This document shows, piece by piece, positions 6,349-11,270 of a stretch of DNA of 11,270 bases. Source of the stretch: Paenibacillaceae bacterium (GTDB lineage: Bacteria; Bacillota; Bacilli; Paenibacillales; YIM-B00363); contig JAGWXQ010000020.1 in the NCBI GenBank assembly GCA_018969805.1, forward strand, positions 1 to 11,270, read 5' to 3'. The notes under the pieces were generated by a model. That model had not been told where the DNA came from, searched no databases, and was given only the letters and a program-made list of their open reading frames with translations. Position numbers and translations under genes: made by a program. How positions within the stretch are numbered: position 1 is the stretch's first letter; the number at the start of each line of letters is the position of its first letter.

Positions 6349-6355
6349 CCTCCTT
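6349..6355 (-). promoter_or_regulatory. Ribosome-binding site deciding the rplN start
   Basis: The minus strand reads AAGGAGG. It lies 9 bases before the GTG at 6339 and only 3 before the in-frame GTG at 6345, favouring the shorter protein with the conserved N-terminus. Confidence 0.8.
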
Positions 6356-6369
6356 CCACGACCAATGTG

Positions 6370-6639
6370 TTAGATCACGACCGCTCTTTCAATAACTTCA
6401 ACAAGACGCCAACATTTTTCTTTAGACAATGGCCGTGTTTCCATAATGCGGACGACATCTCCGATTTTTGCATCGTGATGTTCGTCGTGTGCTTTAAACT
6501 TTTTCGTATACTGCATCCGCTTATGATACAACGGGTGACGCTTGTACGTTTCTACGCGCACGACGATCGTCTTCGTCATTTTGTCGCTCACGACACGCCC
6601 AATTAGCGTTTTTCGGTTGTTTCGCTCCAGCGCTTCCAC
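6370..6639 (-). CDS. rpsQ: 30S ribosomal protein S17 (uS17)
   Basis: Primary 16S rRNA-binding protein of the 30S body, with an OB fold. The 89 residues (Bacillus about 87) show LIGRVVSDKMTKTIVVRVET, then YKRHPLYHKRMQYTKKFKAH, and IGDVVRIMETRPLSKEKCWR before the C-terminal strand VEVIERAVVI. The start is GTG at 6639 (MEALERNNRKT), 7 bases after GGAGG and in register with the Bacillus N-terminus. The frame is open upstream to an ATG at 6732, but that stretch overlaps rpmC, has no ribosome-binding site and is unlike S17. It lies 25 bases after rpmC and is the last gene of the S10 half. Confidence 0.97.
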   Translation of the reverse strand: MEALERNNRKTLIGRVVSDKMTKTIVVRVETYKRHPLYHKRMQYTKKFKAHDEHHDAKIGDVVRIMETRPLSKEKCWRLVEVIERAVVI

Positions 6640-6664
6640 ACACGTTCCTCCTTCCACATTCTCG

Positions 6665-6865
6665 CTACGATCCGATTCCAAGCTCTCGTGCGCGCAACAC
6701 GGTTTTTGCTCTGGCAATGTCTTTACGCACATCGCGTATCCGACTCGGGTTTTCCAATTGTCCTGTCGCTTGCTGAAAGCGCAAATTAAACAGCTCTTCC
6801 TTAAAACTTGCCACTTTGCGCTCGATTTCCGTTGACGTCATGTTGCGAAATTCATTCGCCTTCAT
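6665..6865 (-). CDS. rpmC: 50S ribosomal protein L29 (uL29)
   Basis: Two-helix protein beside the peptide exit tunnel, part of the docking site for trigger factor and SRP with L23. The 66 residues equal the Bacillus length: MKANEFRNMTSTEIERKVAS, then FKEELFNLRFQQATGQLENP and a second helix IRDVRKDIARAKTVLRARE. Three in-frame ATG codons occur (6880, 6871, 6865). I choose 6865, which gives the family start MKANE and has GGCGGTGA with 8 bases from GGCGG. This start makes the gene overlap the 3' end of rplP by 14 bases, so its ribosome-binding site is inside rplP and the two are probably translationally coupled. Confidence 0.96.
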   Translation of the reverse strand: MKANEFRNMTSTEIERKVASFKEELFNLRFQQATGQLENPSRIRDVRKDIARAKTVLRARELGIGS

Positions 6866-7289
6866 GTGCATCACCGCCATTGTTTTCTTTTTTCACAAAC
6901 TTTGTCTTAATTGGCAATTTGTGTGACGCAAGACGCATCGCTTCCTTTGCCGTTTCCTCTGGTACACCCGCGAGCTCAAACATAATGCGACCTGGCTTAA
7001 CGACAGCGACCCATTTTTCGACATTTCCTTTACCGCTGCCCATCCGAACTTCGAGTGGTTTTTGTGTAATCGGTTTCGCCGGAAATATATTGATCCACAC
7101 CTGACCGCCACGCTTAATAAAGCGTGTCATCGCGATCCGTGCAGCTTCAATTTGTCGGTTCGTAATCCATGCCGGTTCGAGCGCTTGAAGTCCATATTCC
7201 CCAAAGCATACTTCCGTGCCCCCTTTGGAGCGCCCTCTCATTTTACCTCTTTGTTCTTTGCGGTGTTTGACGCGTTTGGGCATCAACAT
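6852..7289 (-). CDS. rplP: 50S ribosomal protein L16 (uL16)
   Basis: Late-assembling 50S protein near the A-site and peptidyl-transferase centre; it helps position aminoacyl-tRNA. The 145 residues (B. subtilis 144) contain MLMPKRVKHRKEQRGKMRG, SKGGTEVCFGEYGLQALEP, WITNRQIEAARIAMTR, then PLEVRMGSGKGNVEKWVAVV and RLASHKLPIKTKFVKKE. The ATG at 7289 is the only possible start giving the family N-terminus, because a TGA lies two codons upstream in this frame. It sits 47 bases inside rpsC. The purine run AAGGGGG, also inside rpsC, is about 11 bases upstream, so initiation probably depends on ribosomes finishing rpsC. At the other end it overlaps rpmC by 14 bases. Confidence 0.97.
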   Translation of the reverse strand: MLMPKRVKHRKEQRGKMRGRSKGGTEVCFGEYGLQALEPAWITNRQIEAARIAMTRFIKRGGQVWINIFPAKPITQKPLEVRMGSGKGNVEKWVAVVKPGRIMFELAGVPEETAKEAMRLASHKLPIKTKFVKKENNGGDAHEGE

Positions 7290-7956
7290 GTGTCATTTCG
7301 CCCCCTTCTGACTTGGCTTTGCGCTTGCTTGTCGGGAGCACTTCGCCGCGATAAATCCATACCTTCACACCGATCCGTCCATACGTCGTGTGTGCTTCTG
7401 CCGTCCCATAATCGATGTCTGCCCGAAGCGTATGCAAGGGAACACTTCCTTCGCTGTACCCTTCTCTACGCGCAATTTCCGCACCTCCGAGCCGACCGCT
7501 GACGTTGACTTTTATTCCTTTTGCACCCGCACGCAAGCACCGCTGCATCGCTTGCTTCATCGCCCTCCGAAACGACACCCGCCGTTCCAGCTGCTGCGCG
7601 ACCCACTCCGCAACGAGCACCGCTTCTAAGTCCGGTTGTTTTATTTCAGAAATATTAATGTGTACTTTTTTGTCTGTAAGTTTGACGATGTCATTGCGAA
7701 TCGCATCGACTTCCGCTCCACCTTTTCCGATTACGATGCCCGGCTTAGCTGTAAAAATCGTTACATTCACTTTGCCTGTCGCGCGCTCGATTTCAATACG
7801 CGAAACAGCACTGTCTTTTAGCTTTTTCTTAAGGAAAGCACGAATACGCACGTCTTCCATTAGCAATTGTCCAAACTGTTTGTCCGCATACCATTTTGAC
7901 TCCCAGTCACGAATAATGCCAATGCGCAAGCCGACCGGATTGACCTTCTGACCCAT
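7243..7956 (-). CDS. rpsC: 30S ribosomal protein S3 (uS3), with extended C-terminus
   Basis: Small-subunit head protein lining the mRNA entry tunnel; with S4 and S5 it contributes to helicase activity of the ribosome. Residues 1–90 hold the N-terminal region and KH type-2 domain with the GKGG loop in KPGIVIGKGGAEVDAIRNDI. The C-terminal domain contains RAMKQAMQRCLRAGAKGIKV, SGRLGGAEIARREGYSEGSV and RADIDYGTAEAHTTYGRIGV, ending at WIYRGEVLP. The 237-residue length exceeds B. subtilis S3 (218) by about 19. The additional tail is polar and basic (ending TRQTPQRTKR), and its last codons are read from the start of rplP in another frame. The ATG at 7956 follows GAAGGAGGG. It starts 28 bases after rplV. 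Confidence 0.98.
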   Translation of the reverse strand: MGQKVNPVGLRIGIIRDWESKWYADKQFGQLLMEDVRIRAFLKKKLKDSAVSRIEIERATGKVNVTIFTAKPGIVIGKGGAEVDAIRNDIVKLTDKKVHINISEIKQPDLEAVLVAEWVAQQLERRVSFRRAMKQAMQRCLRAGAKGIKVNVSGRLGGAEIARREGYSEGSVPLHTLRADIDYGTAEAHTTYGRIGVKVWIYRGEVLPTSKRKAKSEGGEMTHVDAQTRQTPQRTKR

Positions 7957-7984
7957 ACGTTCCCTCCTTCTTTATGTGGACGGG

Positions 7985-8320
7985 TTATGACCGCTCTTGC
8001 AATTGAATCGTAATGTGGCTCGTTCGTTTCAAAATTTGCATCGCCCTTCCTTGCGAACGGGGTTGGACGCGCTTCAACGTCGGTCCCTCATTCGCATATG
8101 CGGTGGCAATAAACAACTTTGTCTCATCCAAATCATGGTTGTGCACCGCATTGGCGACTGCCGACTTGATGATCTTCGCGATCACAGGAGATGCCGCGCG
8201 TGGTGTATGCCGCAAAATGGCATACGCCTCCGGCACTGATTTCTCGCGTAACAAATCAAGCACGAGCCGCACCTTACGCGCCGTTATGCGCACAAACCGT
8301 GCATGTGCGATCGCTTCCAT
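7985..8320 (-). CDS. rplV: 50S ribosomal protein L22 (uL22)
   Basis: Large-subunit protein whose long hairpin lines the peptide exit tunnel with L4; changes in that loop confer macrolide resistance in many bacteria. The 111 residues open MEAIAHARFVRITARKVRLV and continue with HTPRAASPVIAKIIKSAVAN and NHDLDETKLF; the tunnel hairpin is around EGPTLKRVQPRSQGRAMQIL, followed by KRTSHITIQL. No deletion is visible in the hairpin. Of three ATG codons (8335, 8326, 8320) I choose 8320: it has GGAGG 8 bases upstream and matches the family start, whereas 8326 is 2 bases from the site and 8335 overlaps it. It follows rpsS by 23 bases. Confidence 0.97.
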   Translation of the reverse strand: MEAIAHARFVRITARKVRLVLDLLREKSVPEAYAILRHTPRAASPVIAKIIKSAVANAVHNHDLDETKLFIATAYANEGPTLKRVQPRSQGRAMQILKRTSHITIQLQERS

Positions 8321-8328
8321 AGCCATAA

Positions 8329-8333
8329 CCTCC
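8329..8333 (-). promoter_or_regulatory. Ribosome-binding site deciding the rplV start
   Basis: The minus strand reads GGAGG, 8 bases before the ATG at 8320. The two upstream in-frame ATG codons either overlap this site or lie 2 bases from it. Confidence 0.8.
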
Positions 8334-8343
8334 ATGTTTTGCC

Positions 8344-8622
8344 TTAACGTTTCGTTTTTCGATCGTCACCTGAATGGCCTTTAAACGTCCTCGTTGGAGC
8401 AAACTCTCCAAGCTTATGACCGACCATATCTTCCGTTACATATACGGGAACGTGTTTGCGTCCATCGTATACGCCAAACGTGTGCCCTACAAACTGCGGG
8501 AAAATTGTTGAGCGTCTAGACCACGTTTTAATGACCATTTTTTTCTTCGATGCTTGCACTTCATCGACTTTCTTCAGCAAATATCCATCTACAAATGGCC
8601 CTTTTTTCACACTACGCCCCAC
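8344..8622 (-). CDS. rpsS: 30S ribosomal protein S19 (uS19)
   Basis: Small-subunit head protein that forms a complex with S13 and contacts L5 across the subunit interface and the A-site tRNA. The 92 residues are the family length: MGRSVKKGPFVDGYLLKKV, then IKTWSRRSTIFPQFVGHTFG and VYDGRKHVPVYVTEDMVGHK, ending LGEFAPTRTFKGHSG. The start is GTG at 8622, with GGGGAGG 7 bases upstream. It follows rplB by 29 bases, the standard order. Confidence 0.98.
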   Translation of the reverse strand: MGRSVKKGPFVDGYLLKKVDEVQASKKKMVIKTWSRRSTIFPQFVGHTFGVYDGRKHVPVYVTEDMVGHKLGEFAPTRTFKGHSGDDRKTKR

Positions 8623-8651
8623 ACAAAAACCTCCCCACGTGCTTCGTCATA

Positions 8652-9479
8652 TTACTTGCGGCGACGAATAATATATTGGTTTGAACGCTTGTTTTTCTTC
8701 CTTGTTTTTACACCCAACGTTTTCTTGCCCCATGGAGACATTGGCGACGGACGTCCAATTGGCGCCTTCCCTTCTCCACCACCGTGCGGATGGTCGTTTG
8801 GATTCATCACGACCCCGCGTACCGTTGGTCTCCGACCGAGCCAGCGGTTTCTCCCAGCTTTCCCGATGTGTACGAGCTCATGGTCTTCATTACCTACCGA
8901 TCCAATCGTGGCACGACATACGCTCAATATGCGGCGCATTTCTCCCGAAGTGAGCCGTACGATGACGTATCGTTCTTCTTTTCCGAGCAGTTGTGCTTCA
9001 GTTCCCGCCGCACGAACGAGCTGCCCACCTTTCCCGGGTTGGAGCTCAATATTGTGAACGACCGTACCGACCGGGATGTTTGCCAGTGGCAAACAATTGC
9101 CCACTTTAATGTCTGCGTTCGGACCAGATACGACTACGTCGTTGACGTTCAATCCTTTTGGCGCAAGAATGTACCGCTTATCGCCATCGTGATAATGAAT
9201 GAGTGCGATGTACGACGTACGATTTGGATCATACTCAATTGCCGCCACACGTCCCGGCACGTCATCTTTGTTGCGTTTAAAATCAATCACCCGATATTTC
9301 CGTTTGTGTCCGCCTCCATGGTGGCGCGTCGTAATTTTCCCTTGATTGTTTCGTCCAGCTTTGCTTTTTAGTGGAGCGGTCAACGCTTTTTCTGGCTTCG
9401 ATTTGGTAATTTCTTGAAACGTCGCCACCGTCGTATGTCTCCGAGACGGTGTCATCGGTTTGTACATTTTTACTGGCAT
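8652..9479 (-). CDS. rplB: 50S ribosomal protein L2 (uL2)
   Basis: One of the most conserved large-subunit proteins; it binds 23S rRNA, bridges the subunits and supports peptidyl-transferase activity. The 275 residues (B. subtilis 277) show MPVKMYKPMTPSRRHTTV, then GRNNQGKITTRHHGGGHKRK, YRVIDFKRNK and GTVVHNIELQPGKGGQLVRA. The invariant C-terminal loop MNPNDHPHGGGEGKAPIGR carries the histidine linked to peptidyl-transfer activity, and the tail is basic. I choose the ATG at 9479 because it gives the Bacillus-like N-terminus and leaves 9 bases to GAGGGG; the upstream in-frame ATG at 9485 leaves only 3. It follows rplW by 27 bases. Confidence 0.98.
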   Translation of the reverse strand: MPVKMYKPMTPSRRHTTVATFQEITKSKPEKALTAPLKSKAGRNNQGKITTRHHGGGHKRKYRVIDFKRNKDDVPGRVAAIEYDPNRTSYIALIHYHDGDKRYILAPKGLNVNDVVVSGPNADIKVGNCLPLANIPVGTVVHNIELQPGKGGQLVRAAGTEAQLLGKEERYVIVRLTSGEMRRILSVCRATIGSVGNEDHELVHIGKAGRNRWLGRRPTVRGVVMNPNDHPHGGGEGKAPIGRPSPMSPWGKKTLGVKTRKKNKRSNQYIIRRRK

Positions 9480-9488
9480 TTGCATTCA

Positions 9489-9494
9489 CCCCTC
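9489..9494 (-). promoter_or_regulatory. Ribosome-binding site deciding the rplB start
   Basis: The minus strand reads GAGGGG, 9 bases before the ATG at 9479 and 3 before the ATG at 9485. The spacing supports the shorter product. Confidence 0.7.
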
Positions 9495-9506
9495 TTCACC
9501 AAAAAA

Positions 9507-9803
9507 TCATCTTTCTCCACCTTCAAAATACGGCAACGTCTTCGTCCCAGGCGCAAGTTTTACGATTGCTTTTTTCCATCCTGTCGTGTATCCCGAAAAA
9601 CGACCCTGACGTTTTGGCTTTGGCTTAACATTCATCGTATTGACACGCACTACTTTCACTTTAAAAATTTGCTCTATTGCATATTTTATTTCCGCTTTAT
9701 TTGCTTGCTTATCGACTTCGAAAAAATAAATGTTGTTGACAATTTCTTCACTTGTGCTCTCTGTAATAATCGGTCTCCGTATGAGATCGTGCACGTTTTT
9801 CAT
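9507..9803 (-). CDS. rplW: 50S ribosomal protein L23 (uL23)
   Basis: Exit-tunnel protein that serves as the main docking site for trigger factor and SRP. The 98 residues show DLIRRPIITESTSE at the start, a central YFFEVDKQANKAEIKYAIEQ with FKVKVVRVNTMNVKPKPKRQ (the rRNA-binding loop), and GWKKAIVKLAPGTKT near the end, a length close to Bacillus L23. The ATG at 9803 shares its first base with the last base of the rplD stop (TAATG), so the two genes are tightly coupled. The next gene, rplB, starts 27 bases downstream. Identity and boundaries are secure. Confidence 0.97.
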   Translation of the reverse strand: MKNVHDLIRRPIITESTSEEIVNNIYFFEVDKQANKAEIKYAIEQIFKVKVVRVNTMNVKPKPKRQGRFSGYTTGWKKAIVKLAPGTKTLPYFEGGER

Positions 9804-10426
9804 TATGCAAACACCTCCGCGACCCGATCCGCTGCTGCCGTCGTAATGATCAACTGTTCATATTGCATGAGATCCAAAACATTTACACCCGCAGCATCGA
9901 CAATTTTGGCGTATGGAATGTTGCGCACCGACAAAAACAAATTCGGATCCGCTTCATGAACGACAAGCAACGCTTTGCGCGTAATGTTCAAGTTTTTGAT
10001 CATTTGGACAATAAATTTTGTCCGTGGCGCGTCCAGTTGCAATGCGTCCAACACCGTAATTTCTTGATCGCGCACTTTCGAAGATAACGCCGAATGCAGT
10101 GCCAATCGCCGCACTTTCTTATTCAGACGATACGCATAGCTCCTCGGAGTCGGCCCAAAGACGACACCCCCGCCCTTCCACTGCGGCGCACGAATCGATC
10201 CTTGTCTTGCGCGTCCCGTACCTTTTTGTTTCCAAGGCTTACGTCCGCCTCCACGCACTTCGCTCCGACCTTTTGTTTTATGCGTTCCCAAGCGCAATGA
10301 CGCTTGCTGCATGTGTACCGCATCATACAATACGTGCACGTTGGGTTCAATGCCAAACGCATGCGCAGCAAGCTCCACTTCACCTACTTGCGCTCCTGAC
10401 GTATTGTATACCGCCACCATCGGCAT
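9803..10426 (-). CDS. rplD: 50S ribosomal protein L4 (uL4)
   Basis: Large-subunit protein whose extended loop reaches the exit-tunnel constriction. In gammaproteobacteria it also represses the S10 operon; that control is not established in Bacilli. The 207 residues match the Bacillus length. Landmarks are VAVYNTSGAQVGEVELA, the loop around HKTKGRSEVRGGGRKPWKQK continuing GTGRARQGSIRAPQWKGGG, VFGPTPRSYAYRLNKKVRRL, and the Rossmann-like C-terminal part. The tunnel loop looks complete. The ATG at 10426 has AGGAGG 8 bases upstream; a second ATG at 10420 would be 14 away, and the open frame further upstream runs into rplC. It follows rplC by 31 bases and its TAA overlaps the rplW ATG by one base. 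Confidence 0.97.
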   Translation of the reverse strand: MPMVAVYNTSGAQVGEVELAAHAFGIEPNVHVLYDAVHMQQASLRLGTHKTKGRSEVRGGGRKPWKQKGTGRARQGSIRAPQWKGGGVVFGPTPRSYAYRLNKKVRRLALHSALSSKVRDQEITVLDALQLDAPRTKFIVQMIKNLNITRKALLVVHEADPNLFLSVRNIPYAKIVDAAGVNVLDLMQYEQLIITTAAADRVAEVFA

Positions 10427-10457
10427 CTCGGATGCCTCCTTTCTGCTGTATGCGAGA

Positions 10458-11093
10458 TTACGCCTGTTGCTTTTTCGATGTGCGCACTTGAACAAATGCG
10501 CGTTCGGGTCCCGGTATCGATCCTTTAATAAACAACACATTGCGTGCAGCATCTACGTGTACGACTTCCAAATTTTGCATCGTCACGCGGGCATTTCCTG
10601 TCCTACCTGCCATGTGCTTGCCTTTAGGTACACGGTTTGCATCGCGATGGATCGCAAGTGAACCTTGCCCTCGATGGTACTTCGAACCGTGCGACATCGG
10701 TCCACGACTCATATTCCACCGTTGAATCGCGCCCAAAGTGCCCCGTCCTTTGGACTGCGCTGTCACATCCACGCGATCACCGACGTCAAACGCATCTACC
10801 GCAATCGTCTGACCGACGTCCACGTCTGCCAGCGGAACGTGGCGAAACTCACGAATATACCGTGGGGGCGCGACTTCGGCCCGCTTTGCGTGGCCTATCG
10901 CAGCGCGCACTGCACGTTGTGGGCGAATCTCGCCCAATCCAAGCTGAACCGCCTCATATCCATCACGCGCAGCATCTTTCTTCTGCAATACGACGCATCC
11001 GCTCGATTGTACGACAGTGACGGGTATTGCTTTCCCCTCTGGTGAAAACCACTGCGTCATTCCAATTTTTCTTCCGAGTATTGCTTTCGTCAC
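10458..11093 (-). CDS. rplC: 50S ribosomal protein L3 (uL3)
   Basis: Assembly-initiating large-subunit protein that binds near the 3' end of 23S rRNA, with a loop close to the peptidyl-transferase centre. The 211 residues (Bacillus about 209) begin MTKAILGRKIGMTQWFSPEG. The middle has KGRGTLGAIQRWNMSRGPMS and HGSKYHRGQGSLAIHRDANR; then come VPKGKHMAGRTGNARVTMQN and the C-terminal strand VLFIKGSIPGPERAFVQVRT. The start is GTG at 11093, with AAAAGAGG leaving 7 bases. The gap to rpsJ is 59 bases, larger than most in the window, and I see only a weak 5-base complementarity in it. The reading frame is otherwise ordinary and complete. Confidence 0.98.
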   Translation of the reverse strand: MTKAILGRKIGMTQWFSPEGKAIPVTVVQSSGCVVLQKKDAARDGYEAVQLGLGEIRPQRAVRAAIGHAKRAEVAPPRYIREFRHVPLADVDVGQTIAVDAFDVGDRVDVTAQSKGRGTLGAIQRWNMSRGPMSHGSKYHRGQGSLAIHRDANRVPKGKHMAGRTGNARVTMQNLEVVHVDAARNVLFIKGSIPGPERAFVQVRTSKKQQA

Positions 11094-11152
11094 GTGTGCA
11101 CCTCTTTTCTCAAAACCTTACCTATTTCTCTGCACGGTGAAAATCAAACGGG

Positions 11153-11270
11153 CTATAATTTGATTTCTATATCGATACCAGCAGGCAAATCAAGGCGCAT
11201 GAGCGCATCTACTGTCTGCGGTGTCGGATGCAAAATATCGATCAGGCGTTTGTGCGTGCGCATCTCAAAC
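11153..11270 (-). CDS. rpsJ: 30S ribosomal protein S10 (uS10), 3' end only
   Basis: Only the last 38 codons and a TAG stop are present; the gene enters from the right edge (first full codon at 11269). The visible residues include FEMRTHKRLIDILHPTPQTV and DALMRLDLPAGIDIEIKL, the conserved C-terminus of S10. S10 belongs to the 30S head and, as NusE, also joins NusB in transcription antitermination. It is the first gene of the S10 operon in Bacilli, so the main promoter should lie beyond the window. It is followed after 59 bases by rplC. Confidence 0.96.
   Translation of the reverse strand, partial: FEMRTHKRLIDILHPTPQTVDALMRLDLPAGIDIEIKL

Noticed and set aside
6640..6732. Upstream extension of the S17 frame to an ATG at 6732
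   Set aside because: It overlaps rpmC and lacks a ribosome-binding site; the GTG at 6639 fits both S17 length and GGAGG spacing.
8307..8314. HIP1 octamer (GCGATCGC) suggesting a cyanobacterial source
   Set aside because: I find only one copy, and gene order, rpsZ type and protein sequences point to Bacilli.
8784..9371. Long plus-strand open frames (e.g. 195 codons here, and others at 4147–4707 and 9414–9959)
   Set aside because: They lie antisense to rplB, rplF/rpsH and rplB/rplW/rplD, resemble no family I recognise, and are expected shadows of strongly biased coding sequence.
10427..10552. Upstream extension of the rplD frame to an ATG at 10552
   Set aside because: It overlaps the rplC 3' end, does not resemble L4, and the ATG at 10426 has an ideal AGGAGG and the family N-terminus.
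11094..11152. Attenuator-like structure in the rpsJ–rplC gap
   Set aside because: Only a 5-base complementarity (GTGCA/TGCAC) across a loop of about 30 bases is visible, which is within chance.

Overview
The window is one uninterrupted stretch of the S10–spc ribosomal-protein supercluster. Every gene lies on the minus strand, so transcription runs from high to low coordinates. The gene order, the short zinc-ribbon S14 (rpsZ type), the zinc-ribbon adenylate kinase and the KOW-domain gene after adk all point to a Firmicute, most likely Bacilli. Predicted proteins resemble Bacillus/Geobacillus counterparts but are not identical. GC looks close to one half by eye. I cannot name the genus.

Layout in the direction of transcription: rpsJ (3' end only), rplC, rplD, rplW, rplB, rpsS, rplV, rpsC, rplP, rpmC and rpsQ form the S10 part. 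rplN, rplX, rplE, rpsZ, rpsH, rplF, rplR, rpsE, rpmD, rplO, secY and adk form the spc part. A KOW-domain gene is cut by the left edge. No gene is broken. Most gaps are 13–31 bases and carry a clear Shine-Dalgarno sequence. Exceptions are a 47-base rpsC/rplP overlap, a 14-base rplP/rpmC overlap, ATGA overlaps at rplO/secY and adk/KOW, a 59-base rpsJ–rplC gap and a 107-base rplF–rplR gap. I see no terminator, convincing promoter, RNA gene, CRISPR array, mobile element or plus-strand gene. The only noncoding stretch longer than 60 bases is the rplF–rplR gap, which holds an imperfect hairpin just before the rplR ribosome-binding site. The main promoter must lie beyond the right edge.

Together the genes supply both ribosomal subunits: L2, L3, L4, L22, L23, L29, L16, L14, L24, L5, L6, L18, L30 and L15 for 50S, and S10, S19, S3, S17, S14, S8 and S5 for 30S. 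They also encode the SecY protein channel and adenylate kinase. This is a conserved housekeeping locus and I found no new system. Points worth a second look are the absence of map between adk and the KOW gene, the long rpsC/rplP overlap, the rplF–rplR spacer hairpin, heavy use of GTG/TTG starts, and an apparent excess of the palindrome CGATCG.
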